Source: an uncultured Pelagibacteraceae bacterium (lineage in GTDB: Bacteria > Pseudomonadota > Alphaproteobacteria > Pelagibacterales > Pelagibacteraceae). From it: a stretch of 64,000 bases of DNA. This document shows, piece by piece, positions 40,817 through 50,960 of this stretch. Positions within the stretch are counted from its first letter, which is position 1; each line of letters starts with the position of its first letter. The notes beneath the pieces are model-generated. The model was not told the DNA's origin and made no database searches. It saw only the letters and a program-made list of their open reading frames with translations. The translations under genes were made by a program, and so were the position numbers. The DNA is taken from positions 1 through 64,000 of the forward strand of contig CACNFE010000005.1 of the NCBI GenBank assembly GCA_902619595.1, in the 5' to 3' direction.

Positions 40817-41304
40817 CAAATATTAATCTTTGTTTTTTTATTAATAATTTTAAGAAGTACTAACATGTCATTTTTGCTTAATGCAATACATCCTGCTGTG
40901 GGTTTATAGTTTTGGGTCAAGTGAATGAATATTGCACTACCTTTGAATGGAACAGGTTTCTTCAAATTATAGTCAACAATAATCACTAAATCATATTTTC
41001 TATCTTCTCTATACATTTTTTCATGTTTAACTTTCTTACTTATTTTAATTAGTGAATTATAAAACCTATTTTTTGGATCATTGCACCAACCCATATTTTT
41101 TCTTATTTTAATTTTTGGAAGTGATGTTTCTACTTTTTTAAACTTGTCTGATCTATAGTATAGTTTTTTTAATAGATAAGTCCCTTTAGGTGTTGCTAAA
41201 TCCCCTTCAACTTTTTTTGCTTTTAAGCCTTTTTTACCTATACAACACTTAAAAGAAAATTCATCAATTTTTAATGTATCTTTATTTTTTAAACGTATTA
41301 GCAT
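40813..41304 (-). CDS. L,D-transpeptidase (YkuD) family protein
   Basis: GKKGLKAKKVEGDLATPKGTYLL … SAIFIHLTQNYKPTAGCIALSKNDM (HxnSxGCxxl-like catalytic motif). Confidence 0.85.
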   Translation of the reverse strand: MLIRLKNKDTLKIDEFSFKCCIGKKGLKAKKVEGDLATPKGTYLLKKLYYRSDKFKKVETSLPKIKIRKNMGWCNDPKNRFYNSLIKISKKVKHEKMYREDRKYDLVIIVDYNLKKPVPFKGSAIFIHLTQNYKPTAGCIALSKNDMLVLLKIINKKTKINIC

Positions 41305-41315
41305 AAATTAACAAA

Positions 41316-41882
41316 ATGACTCGGTCTAAAGTTATTATATTAAATTTAAAAGGTTTGTATAATGTTCTTTTAGAGTTAAAAGAATTTTTCAAATTCGAAT
41401 TATTTTATCAAGAAAAAGAAGTAGATTTATCTGAGCAGAGTAAGGGAAAAAATTGTTTAGTAATTTCTAACAAAAAAATATTAAGCAATATTGATAATAA
41501 AAATATAATTATACTAAGTGAGCTTCCGGTAAAGATTTTAGATTTGATTGAAAAAATTAATATAAATTTATTAAAACAAAAATATAGTTATCAATCAAAC
41601 TTTCAGATTAAAGAGTATAAATTAGATTTAAATTCAAGAGTTATATCCCTTGAAAAAAAAGATCTAAAGTTAACAGAAAGAGAAATAGAAATAATATTAT
41701 TTTTAAAGAGTAAAGATAAGCCTCAAAGCATTGATGTTTTGCAAAAAGAAGTCTGGGGATATTCTGAAAATTTGGAAACCCACACTGTTGAAACGCATGT
41801 GTATAGATTAAGAAAAAAAATAAATGAGACATTCGATGACAGTAATTTTTTAGTTAGTTCAAAACATGGATACAAAATTTAA
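41316..41882 (+). CDS. OmpR/PhoB-type winged-helix regulator with degenerate N-terminal domain
   Basis: C-terminal LKLTEREIEIILFLKSKDKPQSIDVLQKEVWGYSENLETHTVETHVYRLRKKI; no clear receiver phospho-acceptor motif. Confidence 0.85.
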   Translation: MTRSKVIILNLKGLYNVLLELKEFFKFELFYQEKEVDLSEQSKGKNCLVISNKKILSNIDNKNIIILSELPVKILDLIEKININLLKQKYSYQSNFQIKEYKLDLNSRVISLEKKDLKLTEREIEIILFLKSKDKPQSIDVLQKEVWGYSENLETHTVETHVYRLRKKINETFDDSNFLVSSKHGYKI

Positions 41883-41990
41883 ATGGGAAAAAAGAATTTG
41901 GTAGCAAAGAATTTAATGACAAAGCGCTATAAACCTAGAGTGGTTAAGCCGAAAAAAGGAAAAGGTAGTTTTAAAAGGAAAAAAAAATAA
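41883..41990 (+). CDS. Small basic protein resembling alternative ribosome-rescue factor ArfA
   Basis: Translation MGKKNLVAKNLMTKRYKPRVVKPKKGKGSFKRKKK*; VVKPKKGKGSFKRK resembles the ArfA core; ATG directly abuts the upstream TAA. Absent from the ORF track (35 aa). Confidence 0.7.
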   Translation: MGKKNLVAKNLMTKRYKPRVVKPKKGKGSFKRKKK

Positions 41991-41994
41991 TTTT

Positions 41995-42924
41995 TTAAAG
42001 TCTTGCGCCAATTTGTTGGATTACTTTAGAAGACATTTCAGTACCTTTATCTAGACTGTCCTTTAAAGACATATTATTTACATGTCCGTGTAAAAAACCT
42101 GCTGCAAAGAGATCTCCAGCTCCTGTTAAATCAACAATTTTAAGACCTTTTTTAATACCACATTCAACAACTTCATTTCCATTGATAGCTACTGCACCCT
42201 TCTCGCCTCTAGTTAATACAATTATTTTACCGAGCGATTTTGAAAAACTTATTACTTCACCAAAAGATTTTGCATCTATTAATGACATAATTTCTTGCTC
42301 ATTGGCGAATGTTATATCTAATTTATTCTTAACTAATTCTAAAAAATTAGGTTTATGTCGATCAACACAAAATTGATCTGATAAAGACATTGCCACTTTG
42401 TTTGCACTAAGAATTGCTTTTTCAAAAGCTTTTTTTGGTTCTCCTTCATCCCAAAGGTATCCCTCTAAAAGAATTATTTCACTTTGTTTAATTGCATCAG
42501 AATTAACATCGTTTGCATTTATTTTACCTGCAGTCCCTAAAAAAGTGCACATTGTTCTTTCAGAGTCTGGAGTTACTAAAATTAAGCAAGTTCCAGTAGG
42601 CAAATCCTCTTTTTTCTTTGTATAAAAATATTTGACATTCTCTTCCTTTAAACCATTTTCGTATTTGCTACCGAGTTCGTCATTATTAACTTTACCTATA
42701 AACCCAACCTCATTTCCAAGTTGTGACAGCCCAACAATAGAATTTGCAACTGAGCCACCTGAAACTGTTTTTTCTATTTTAAGATTTGAGAGCAATTTTT
42801 TGAATTCACTTTCATCAAATATTAGTTTCATAGTGCTTTTTGTTAATTCATTCTTAGTTATAAATTCATCTTCAACTTTACAAATCACGTCTACTATCGC
42901 ATTTCCTATACCTAAAATTTTCAT
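41995..42924 (-). CDS. PfkB-family carbohydrate/adenosine kinase
   Basis: GIGNAIVDVICKVED; SGGSVANSIVGLSQLGNEVGFIGKV; VDLTGAGDLFAAGFLHG. Confidence 0.9.
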   Translation of the reverse strand: MKILGIGNAIVDVICKVEDEFITKNELTKSTMKLIFDESEFKKLLSNLKIEKTVSGGSVANSIVGLSQLGNEVGFIGKVNNDELGSKYENGLKEENVKYFYTKKKEDLPTGTCLILVTPDSERTMCTFLGTAGKINANDVNSDAIKQSEIILLEGYLWDEGEPKKAFEKAILSANKVAMSLSDQFCVDRHKPNFLELVKNKLDITFANEQEIMSLIDAKSFGEVISFSKSLGKIIVLTRGEKGAVAINGNEVVECGIKKGLKIVDLTGAGDLFAAGFLHGHVNNMSLKDSLDKGTEMSSKVIQQIGARL

Positions 42925-42925
42925 A

Positions 42926-43579
42926 TCAAGCTTTCTTAGTTTTGATTGGTTTTTTCCTATTAGGATAACAACTAGTGCAAATTTTACAAGTGATTCCGTA
43001 GCATTCCCTTGCTTTACAATACTCTCTCCCGTAGAAAATTATTTGAAGATGCAATTTATTCCAATGTTTCATTGGAAATATTCTTTTAAGATCTTTTTCG
43101 GTTTGAACAACGTTTTCACCATTAGTAAGCCCCCATCTCTGTGCTAGCCGGTGAATATGAGTATCAACAGGAAAAGCTGGATGACCAAAACCTTGTGCCA
43201 TCACAACGCTTGCAGTTTTGTGTCCAACACCTGGCAGTTCCTCCAATTCTTCAAAAGTTTTAGGTACTTTGCCTTTATACTTTTCAACTAAGGTTTTTGA
43301 GAGATTATATATACTCTTCGCTTTAATTCTAAATATTCCTATACTTCTGATTAATCTTTCAATTTTTTTTCTTCCTAATTTTACAAAATGCTCAGGTTTA
43401 TTATATTTTGGATAAATATTTTTAGTTACATTATTGACATTTACATCAGTACATTGAGCTGACAGTAAAACCGAAATCAATAGAGTAAAATTATTTCTAT
43501 GTTTAAGAGGTACCGGTGTTTTTGGATAAATCTTATTTAATATTTTAAGTATTATTTTAACTTTACTTGCTTCATTCAT
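42926..43579 (-). CDS. nth: Endonuclease III
   Basis: LLISVLLSAQCTDVNVN; LEELPGVGHKTASVVMAQGFGHPAFPVDTHIHRLAQRWGL; CX6CX2CX5C Fe-S cluster at C-terminus. Confidence 0.97.
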   Translation of the reverse strand: MNEASKVKIILKILNKIYPKTPVPLKHRNNFTLLISVLLSAQCTDVNVNNVTKNIYPKYNKPEHFVKLGRKKIERLIRSIGIFRIKAKSIYNLSKTLVEKYKGKVPKTFEELEELPGVGHKTASVVMAQGFGHPAFPVDTHIHRLAQRWGLTNGENVVQTEKDLKRIFPMKHWNKLHLQIIFYGREYCKARECYGITCKICTSCYPNRKKPIKTKKA

Positions 43580-43582
43580 TAA

Positions 43583-44359
43583 CTATTTAAAATTTAAAAC
43601 ATCTCTCATTGAATAAAGACCTGGTTTTTTATTTATAAGCCATTTTGCAGCAGTTAACGCTCCTTCAGAGTATAAAGCTCTGTCAAATGCTTCATGATTT
43701 AGAGTTATTATTTCTTTTCCACTTGAAAATTTTACCTCATGTTCACCTACAACTTCGCCTCTTCTAAGTGAATTAAAATTAATTTTTTTCGAGTAAGGAA
43801 ATGTTTTTTTGTTAAAATATTTCTTGCCCATGAGTTTATATAAATTTTTCCCTTTTCCATCAGCGATACCTTTACCAAGCATTAAAGCTGTACCAGACGG
43901 ATGATCTTTTTTATGTTTATGATGGACTTCAAAAACTTTACTAAGAAAGTTTTTTCCCAGTGATTTTGATGTAATTTCAGTTAAATACATTAAAAGATTT
44001 ATACCTAAACTCATGTTACCAGCCTTTAAAATTGGTATTTTTTTTGAGTATTTTTTAATCAATTCCTCCTCTTTTTTGCTAAATCCAGTAGTCCCAATTA
44101 CTACTCTTTTATTAAGCTTTTGAGCTATTTTAAGAACTTCAAAAGTGCACTTAGGAACTGTGAAATCAATTATTAAACTTACTTTTTTAAATGAATCCAA
44201 ATTATTCAGGCTTGGTTTAATGCCTGAAATTTTTTTTTTAATTAATTGGTTTTCAGTAAGAGTGATTAGCTTAAATGTTTTATCTGACCTAGCAGATTTA
44301 ATTAGCTGCTGGCCCATTCTACCTAAACAACCTGTTATAGCTAAATTAATTTTTTTCAT
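43583..44359 (-). CDS. dapB: 4-hydroxy-tetrahydrodipicolinate reductase
   Basis: MKKINLAITGCLGRMGQQLIK; VIGTTGFSKKEEELI; EVHHKHKKDHPSGTALMLGK. Start set at 44359. Confidence 0.95.
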   Translation of the reverse strand: MKKINLAITGCLGRMGQQLIKSARSDKTFKLITLTENQLIKKKISGIKPSLNNLDSFKKVSLIIDFTVPKCTFEVLKIAQKLNKRVVIGTTGFSKKEEELIKKYSKKIPILKAGNMSLGINLLMYLTEITSKSLGKNFLSKVFEVHHKHKKDHPSGTALMLGKGIADGKGKNLYKLMGKKYFNKKTFPYSKKINFNSLRRGEVVGEHEVKFSSGKEIITLNHEAFDRALYSEGALTAAKWLINKKPGLYSMRDVLNFK

Positions 44360-44526
44360 TTGAAGATAAGATAAGAAAGTATCACAACTGATAATACAAT
44401 TATAGCCCAAATACCTAAGTTTTTTAAAAATAACTTTTTTTTTGAGTTGGAGCTAATGAAACCTGGAAGAACTAGGAATAAAACTGCAATTAAAGCTATT
44501 GCTGGAACTATTTCTTCTAAACCCAT
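44356..44526 (-). CDS. Small membrane protein (56 aa)
   Basis: Translation MGLEEIVPAIALIAVLFLVLPGFISSNSKKKLFLKNLGIWAIIVLSVVILSYLIFK*; two hydrophobic segments; stop overlaps the dapB start (ATGA). Absent from the ORF track. Confidence 0.65.
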   Translation of the reverse strand: MGLEEIVPAIALIAVLFLVLPGFISSNSKKKLFLKNLGIWAIIVLSVVILSYLIFK

Positions 44527-44529
44527 AAT

Positions 44530-45654
44530 TTAATTTTTCCAAAAACTTTTAGCTTTTTGAAAGAATTTTTTAATACTTGGGTTTGATTTTTCATTTTCAA
44601 TTTCTCTAAATTTTTCAAGCAACTCTTTCTGTTCTCTATTTAAGGATATGGGCACCTCTGTATTAACTTGGATATAAAGATCTCCATTACCGCTACCTCT
44701 CATAAAAGGCATTCCTTTACCTTTTAATCTAAACTGTTTACCACTTTGTGTTCCAGCTGGTATTTTTATTTTTGCTTTACCACCGTCTATTGTTGGAATT
44801 TCTATTGAGGTACCAAGAGCAGCATCTGCAATTGATATTGGACATTCAAAAAATAAATTTTCATCGGATCTTTTGAATAAGTCGTGAGAGTAAACATTTA
44901 TAAATAGATATAAATCTCCACTTCCAGCTCCCTTAGTTCCCGCTTCTCCCTTACCTGAAAGTCTTATTCTCGTTCCATCATCAACTCCTTTTGGAATTGT
45001 GACTGACAATCTTTTTGATGCTTGTCTTTTTCCTTGTCCACTACACTCTGAGCACGGATTTGTTATTTGTTCGCCAGAACCTGAGCATTGAGGACATGTT
45101 TGTTGGATTGTAAAAAATCCCTGACTTGATCTTACTTGACCATGACCTCCACACATTGAGCATGAGCTTGCACTTGTTCCAGGTTTAGATCCTGATCCTT
45201 TACAGGTATTACATTTTTCAGATGTTGAAAATTTTATATCCTGTTTTTTACCAGAATATGCCTCTTCCAATGTTATAGATAAATCATATCTAAGATCTGA
45301 GCCTCTATTGTTTGATCTTCTAGATCTTCTGCCGCCGCCGAAACCTTCTCCAAAAATGTCCTCAAAAATATCAGAGAAGCTACTAGAGAAATCAAAATTT
45401 CCAAATCCTCCTCTACCACCACCACCATTTTCAAACGCTGCGTGACCAAAATTATCATAATTTTGTTTTCTCTCAGCATTTGACAGAACATGATAAGCTT
45501 CGGAAGCTTCTTTAAATTTCTCCTCAGAAGCTTTGTCACCTTTATTTTTATCAGGATGGTATTTAACAGCAAGTTTTCGATAAGCTGATTTAATTTGGTC
45601 TGCTGATGCACTTTTATTGATGCCTAAGACTTCGTAGTAATCTCTTTTTGCCAT
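44530..45654 (-). CDS. dnaJ: Chaperone DnaJ
   Basis: J-domain with HPD, G/F region, four CxxCxGxG-type zinc motifs. Confidence 0.99.
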   Translation of the reverse strand: MAKRDYYEVLGINKSASADQIKSAYRKLAVKYHPDKNKGDKASEEKFKEASEAYHVLSNAERKQNYDNFGHAAFENGGGGRGGFGNFDFSSSFSDIFEDIFGEGFGGGRRSRRSNNRGSDLRYDLSITLEEAYSGKKQDIKFSTSEKCNTCKGSGSKPGTSASSCSMCGGHGQVRSSQGFFTIQQTCPQCSGSGEQITNPCSECSGQGKRQASKRLSVTIPKGVDDGTRIRLSGKGEAGTKGAGSGDLYLFINVYSHDLFKRSDENLFFECPISIADAALGTSIEIPTIDGGKAKIKIPAGTQSGKQFRLKGKGMPFMRGSGNGDLYIQVNTEVPISLNREQKELLEKFREIENEKSNPSIKKFFQKAKSFWKN

Positions 45655-45684
45655 AAATAATTATAGACAAATAGTTGTAAAAAC

Positions 45685-47610
45685 TTACGCGCTTTTTTCT
45701 TTATTCTCGTCCTTTACTTCCTCAAAGTCTGCATCAACAACGTTATCGTCTTTTTTTCCTTCTGGTTTATTATCTTTTGGTGCATCTCCAGGCTTAGCAC
45801 TTTGTTGGGATTTATAAATTGCTTCGCCTAATTTCATTGAAGATTGAACTAATTCTTGTGTTTTCTTTTTAATCTCCTCAACATCTGTTCCTTTTAATGC
45901 ATTTCTTAAGTTAGAAGCAGCAGTTTCAATTGCTTTTTTGTCAGCCTCAGAAACTTTTGCTCCATGCTCTTTTAAATTTTTTTCTGTAGAGTGAATTAAA
46001 GTATCTGCCTGATTTCTAGCATCTACAGCTTCTCTTTTTCTCTTATCCGCATCCTTATTTGCTTCAGCCTCTTTGACCATTTTATTGATCTCTTCGTCAC
46101 TCAAACCACCAGATGCTTGTATTTGGATTTTTTGTTCTTTACCTGTACCTTTGTCCTTAGCTGAAACATTCACAATTCCATTTGCGTCTATATCAAAAGT
46201 CACTTCAATTTGAGGGACACCTCTAGGTGCTGGCGCTATACCAACTAACTCAAAGTTACCTAAAATTTTATTATCTGCAGCCATTTCTCTCTCACCTTGC
46301 AATACTCTTATAGATACCGCAGGCTGGTTGTCCTCTGCAGTAGAAAATACCTGGCTTTTCTTCGTTGGAATAGTAGTATTTTTATCAATCAACTTAGTAG
46401 ATACGCCACCTAATGTTTCAATACCTAATGATAAAGGAGTGACATCTAATAAAAGTACGTCTTTTACATCGCCTTGAAGAACACCTGCTTGTATTGCGGC
46501 TCCCATAGCGACTACTTCGTCAGGATTAACTGATTTATTTGGTTCTTTACCAAAAAAGTTTTTTACCTCTTCAACAACTTTTGGCATTCTTGTCATTCCT
46601 CCGACTAATACTACCTCATCAATTTCGCCAGCTGATAATCCAGCATCTTTGAGAGCGGTCTTACAAGGAGGAATAGTTCTCGTAATAAGTTCTTCAACTA
46701 AAGCCTCAAGTTTTGCTCTAGTCATTTTTAAATTTATATGTTTTGGACCAGTTTTGTCAGCAGTTATGAAAGGCAAATTTATTTCAGTCTGTGTTGCTGA
46801 GGATAATTCTATTTTAGCTTTTTCAGCTGCCTCTTTTAATCTTTGTAGTGCTAGTTTATCTGATTTTAAATCTATACCATTTTCTTTTTTGAATTCATTT
46901 AATAAGTAATCAACAATAGTATTGTCAAAATCCTCTCCACCTAAAAATGTATCTCCATTTGTAGATTTTACCTCAAATACTCCATCACCTAATTCTAAAA
47001 TTGATACATCGAATGTACCTCCACCCAAGTCGTAAACAGCAATTTTTTTATTTTGTTTTTTTTTATCTAAACCATAAGCTAGTGAGGCAGCAGTTGGTTC
47101 ATTAATAATTCTTAAAACTTCTAAACCAGCGATTTTTCCGGCATCTTTTGTTGCCTGTCTTTGAGCATCATTAAAATATGCAGGAACTGTTATTACAGCT
47201 TTGGAGACCTCTTGGCCCAAATATTTTTCTGCTGTTTCTTTCATTTTCTGTAGTACAAATGCTGAAATTTGAGAAGGTGAATATTTTTTTCCCTTAGACT
47301 CAATCCATGCATCGCCTTTATCTGAATTAATAATTTTAAAAGGTGCTGTTTCTAAATCTTTTTTTACAGTTGGATCTTCAAAGTTTCTACCAATCAATCT
47401 TTTAACTGCAAAAATTGTATTCTCAGGATTTGTGACTGCCTGTCTTTTAGCTGGCTGTCCTATTAATTTTTCCTCATTGTCAGTAAAAGCGACTACCGAA
47501 GGCGTAGTTCTAGCCCCCTCTGCATTTTCTAATACTTTAGCTTGAGTACCATCCATTATGGCCACGCAAGAGTTTGTTGTTCCTAAGTCTATTCCGATTA
47601 CTTTGCTCAT
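45685..47610 (-). CDS. dnaK: Chaperone DnaK (Hsp70)
   Basis: [18 protein letters not shown]…; full-length Hsp70. Confidence 0.99.
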   Translation of the reverse strand: MSKVIGIDLGTTNSCVAIMDGTQAKVLENAEGARTTPSVVAFTDNEEKLIGQPAKRQAVTNPENTIFAVKRLIGRNFEDPTVKKDLETAPFKIINSDKGDAWIESKGKKYSPSQISAFVLQKMKETAEKYLGQEVSKAVITVPAYFNDAQRQATKDAGKIAGLEVLRIINEPTAASLAYGLDKKKQNKKIAVYDLGGGTFDVSILELGDGVFEVKSTNGDTFLGGEDFDNTIVDYLLNEFKKENGIDLKSDKLALQRLKEAAEKAKIELSSATQTEINLPFITADKTGPKHINLKMTRAKLEALVEELITRTIPPCKTALKDAGLSAGEIDEVVLVGGMTRMPKVVEEVKNFFGKEPNKSVNPDEVVAMGAAIQAGVLQGDVKDVLLLDVTPLSLGIETLGGVSTKLIDKNTTIPTKKSQVFSTAEDNQPAVSIRVLQGEREMAADNKILGNFELVGIAPAPRGVPQIEVTFDIDANGIVNVSAKDKGTGKEQKIQIQASGGLSDEEINKMVKEAEANKDADKRKREAVDARNQADTLIHSTEKNLKEHGAKVSEADKKAIETAASNLRNALKGTDVEEIKKKTQELVQSSMKLGEAIYKSQQSAKPGDAPKDNKPEGKKDDNVVDADFEEVKDENKEKSA

Positions 47611-47670
47611 AAGTTTTTAATAATGGAACTCATATAGGAGTTATTTTTAAATCTACAAGCTTTGAACTTC

Positions 47671-48297
47671 TTATTTTTTTTCATTATTTTCCTCTTTTTC
47701 ATCCATTTTTTCTGAATTTTCAGCACTTTTTTTGGTTTTTTTAGATACACAAACTAAAGCTGGTCTTAAAAGTCTATCCTTCATCATAAAACCTTTTTGG
47801 ATTTCTTGAACTATTGTGCCTGGATCTTTCGCATCATCCTCAACCTCCATCATCGCTTGATGAAAATTTGGATCCAGTTTTTCGTTGATCGACTTAATGA
47901 CTTCAATATTATTTTTTTTTAAAATTGATATCATATCTTTATTAATGATATCCAAATGTTCTGTAATTTTTTTTAACGCCTCGGTATTTTTTAACTCATT
48001 ATCATTTTGAAGAGCTACTTTTGATCTTTCTAAATTATCAATTAAATTTAAAGATTCTCTCGCAAAAGAAAATCCACCGTATTCAAAGGCCTCTTCTTTT
48101 TCTTTTTCATATCTTCTTCTCTGATTTTCCATATCTGCATATATTCTTGTAACTTTATCTTCTAGATCTTTTATTTTCTCCTCGGGAGTTTGTTGTTTTT
48201 TAACTTCTTTCTCTTCAGAATTTTTAATTTCAGATTTATCTTTAATTACTTCTTCAGTATTATTTTGCTCTTTATTTTTAATTTCTTCTTTTTCCAT
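47671..48297 (-). CDS. grpE: Nucleotide exchange factor GrpE
   Basis: YADMENQRRRYEKEKEEAFEYGGFSFARESLNLIDNLERS…IVQEIQKGFMMKDRLLRPALVCVSK. Confidence 0.97.
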   Translation of the reverse strand: MEKEEIKNKEQNNTEEVIKDKSEIKNSEEKEVKKQQTPEEKIKDLEDKVTRIYADMENQRRRYEKEKEEAFEYGGFSFARESLNLIDNLERSKVALQNDNELKNTEALKKITEHLDIINKDMISILKKNNIEVIKSINEKLDPNFHQAMMEVEDDAKDPGTIVQEIQKGFMMKDRLLRPALVCVSKKTKKSAENSEKMDEKEENNEKK

Positions 48298-48333
48298 AAT
48301 AATCTATATGGTAAGAAAATATTAAATTACTAG

Positions 48334-48936
48334 ATGAAAATTAAAAAAATTATCGAAGTTATTATAGGATCAAATAATAAAGGAAAAGTAAGGGAAATTA
48401 ATGCCTTGCTTCCAAAAAATATAAAGATTTTTACAACAAGATCTTTTAATTTATCTAGTCCCAAAGAAACTGGCAAAAGCTTTTTACAGAATTCGCTAAT
48501 CAAGGCTAAATATTTTTCTAAAAGATCAAAAAAAATTTGTATAGCTGATGATTCAGGTCTTGAAATCGATCTTTTAGATAAAGCACCAGGCATATATTCA
48601 GCAAGATGGGCAGGTAAAAAAAATAATTTTAATCTTGCAATTAAAAAAGTTTACAGAAAACTAAATCAAAAAGATAAATTTTGGAAAAAAAAAAAAATTA
48701 AGGCGAGGTTTATTTGTGCTATCACAATATACGGGAAAAATTTTAAAACATTTCAATCAATTGGAAAAGTGGAGGGCAGAATATCAAATTTTAAAAAGGG
48801 AAAAAATGGCTTTGGTTATGATCCAATCTTTATCCCAAATGGAAAAAAAATTACTTTTGGTCAAATGAAACCATCATCAAAATTTAAAATTGACCATAGG
48901 TCAAAAGCTTTTAAAAAAATTAGAAAATTTTTTTAA
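48334..48936 (+). CDS. rdgB: RdgB/HAM1 non-canonical purine NTP pyrophosphatase
   Basis: IIGSNNKGKVREINALLP; CIADDSGLEIDLLDKAPGIYSARWAGK; GFGYDPIFIPNGKKITFGQM. Confidence 0.96.
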   Translation: MKIKKIIEVIIGSNNKGKVREINALLPKNIKIFTTRSFNLSSPKETGKSFLQNSLIKAKYFSKRSKKICIADDSGLEIDLLDKAPGIYSARWAGKKNNFNLAIKKVYRKLNQKDKFWKKKKIKARFICAITIYGKNFKTFQSIGKVEGRISNFKKGKNGFGYDPIFIPNGKKITFGQMKPSSKFKIDHRSKAFKKIRKFF

Positions 48937-50071
48937 ACTTCCCATCTTCTACGCTGTAAAATTTAAGAATGTGATTAATTTTTTGATTTTTTATTTCAAA
49001 TACGCCTGACACACCTTTAAATTTATTATCTTCAGTAAACAATTTGTTGTTAATTTCAAAATCATTTTTTAAAAGTAAATAGTAAATTAAACCAATCAAA
49101 TCATATCCAAGAATTCCTATTTGACTGGGACTTTCATTATAAACTTTCATATAATCATCTCTAAAACTAAAGTAATTTTCTCTATTAATTGAAGGGAAGG
49201 CAATTGGTTGTGATGTTTTTTCTCTAAACAGAGTCTCATCAAACCACTGATTTAAAGATATAAAAGCAACTTTTTTTGGAGATACATCAGTGTATAACAA
49301 TGATGTTGTGACACTTTTTAAACTTTCATTAAAGTCTGCAATTATAATTGAGTCATATCCAATTCTACCAAGAGTATCTTTTTTATTTAGTATTTCGAGC
49401 TTTCTTTCTTTGTTATCTTCATCTGAGTTTTCAACTCTTTTTATTTCATCCTCAAGGTTTCTTTTTCTAATTTTATATCTTGTTACTTTTTCAATTTGTT
49501 TTGTAAGCTTGGTAGGCTCTGAATCGTAATAAAATATTTTTTTTGTTTTTAGTCTAGATTTAATTATCGCCTCCTCAACTTCCTCTTTAAAATTTTTTTT
49601 TGGTATCAAAACTAAAGTGCCATCTAAATCATTCATTTCAAGATATTTTTTAATTGCATCAAATTGAGATTTTGCGTTTATACCTGAGCTGATAACGTTA
49701 ATTGGATTACCCAGAACTTTATTTGTAAAAGATAAAAATGTAGCATCTTGAAATTTATCTAATTCTTTTAAATTTTTATTAAATACTGGGCCAATAAAAA
49801 TTTTTGTTCCCTCAGAATATAACTCATCCACAACTTTCAATGTTGTGGATTGGTCTGATTTTGTATCTCTTGGTACAACTAACAATCTATCATTATTAAT
49901 TTTATTAATTCCTAGTCTTACAGACTGAATTATTGATTGGCCTATGTATGATGACTCACCTGACAGTGGCACTAATAAACCAATTTTAACAACTTCTTCA
50001 GAACTTGCTGAATTAATCGAAGCGATAAAAACGAATAAGATTTTCAGTATTTTTTTATAAAATTCTTTCAT
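48920..50071 (-). CDS. Penicillin-binding protein activator (LppC/LpoA-like periplasmic-binding fold)
   Basis: Signal peptide; VVKIGLLVPLSGESSYIGQSIIQSVRLGI; divergent from rsmI as is typical. Start set at 50071. Confidence 0.82.
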   Translation of the reverse strand: MKEFYKKILKILFVFIASINSASSEEVVKIGLLVPLSGESSYIGQSIIQSVRLGINKINNDRLLVVPRDTKSDQSTTLKVVDELYSEGTKIFIGPVFNKNLKELDKFQDATFLSFTNKVLGNPINVISSGINAKSQFDAIKKYLEMNDLDGTLVLIPKKNFKEEVEEAIIKSRLKTKKIFYYDSEPTKLTKQIEKVTRYKIRKRNLEDEIKRVENSDEDNKERKLEILNKKDTLGRIGYDSIIIADFNESLKSVTTSLLYTDVSPKKVAFISLNQWFDETLFREKTSQPIAFPSINRENYFSFRDDYMKVYNESPSQIGILGYDLIGLIYYLLLKNDFEINNKLFTEDNKFKGVSGVFEIKNQKINHILKFYSVEDGKFKKIF

Positions 50072-50102
50072 TTTATTATGTTTATTATAATTATAATAAT
50101 TA

Positions 50103-50960
50103 ATGATTTCATTCACTGATTTTAACAAAAATAAGTTAGAAAATGGTCTTTATGTTGTCTCCACACCAATTGGTAATCTTTCTGATATTTCTTTTAGAGC
50201 AATAGATGTTTTAAGCCAATCACACTTTATAGTTTGTGAAGATACAAGAGTTTCAAAAAAATTGTTAGAGAAATACAAGATTAAAAATAAACTTATATCA
50301 AATCATAAATTTAATGAGAAAAAAAATCTTGAAAAATTAATTGGTTTATTAAAGTCTGATAAAATTGTTTCGTTAATATCTGATGCAGGAACACCATGTG
50401 TTTCTGATCCTGGATCTGTCTTAGTAAATGAGGCAATTAAAGAAAACATAAAAATTTATAGTGTTCCAGGAGCGAGTTCTGTAGCAGCTGCTTTTTCGGT
50501 TAGTGGATTTACTGGTAAATATTTTTTTTATGGTTTTTTTCCGGAAAAGAAAAGTGAATTAGATAATGATTTTAAGACATTAGTGAATTTAAATTGTTCA
50601 ATAGTTTTTTTTATATCCGCGAAAAAATTCGAAAAAAAAAAAAACGAAATTAAGAAATACTTTTCTAAAAGAAAACTTGTAATTTGTAAGGAAATAACAA
50701 AATTTTATGAAGAATATTTTCGGTTCGACGTAAATGATATTGATAAAGTAAATATAAACCTCAAGGGTGAGATTACATTGGTTTTTTCTCCATTAGCTCT
50801 AGATAATGAGAATTTTTTGGATGCTGAAGATAAGAAAAAAATTAAAAAATTAATAAAAAAATCTAGTATAAAAGATATAATAAAAATAATTAGTAAAAAT
50901 AAAAAGATTTCCAAAAAAGAAATCTACAATTTTTGCTTAAATATAAAAAATGAAAGTTAA
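50103..50960 (+). CDS. rsmI: 16S rRNA (cytidine-2'-O)-methyltransferase RsmI
   Basis: GLYVVSTPIGNLSDISFRAIDVL; CEDTRVSKKLLEKY; ISDAGTPCVSDPGSVLV. Confidence 0.96.
   Translation: MISFTDFNKNKLENGLYVVSTPIGNLSDISFRAIDVLSQSHFIVCEDTRVSKKLLEKYKIKNKLISNHKFNEKKNLEKLIGLLKSDKIVSLISDAGTPCVSDPGSVLVNEAIKENIKIYSVPGASSVAAAFSVSGFTGKYFFYGFFPEKKSELDNDFKTLVNLNCSIVFFISAKKFEKKKNEIKKYFSKRKLVICKEITKFYEEYFRFDVNDIDKVNINLKGEITLVFSPLALDNENFLDAEDKKKIKKLIKKSSIKDIIKIISKNKKISKKEIYNFCLNIKNES

Noticed and set aside
45273-45611. 112-aa alternative-frame ORF within dnaJ
   Set aside because: Same-strand out-of-frame overlap with well-conserved DnaJ J-domain and G/F region.
48687-48702. Poly-A run in rdgB as another possible frameshift site
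   Set aside because: The rdgB frame stays intact through it with conserved motifs on both sides.
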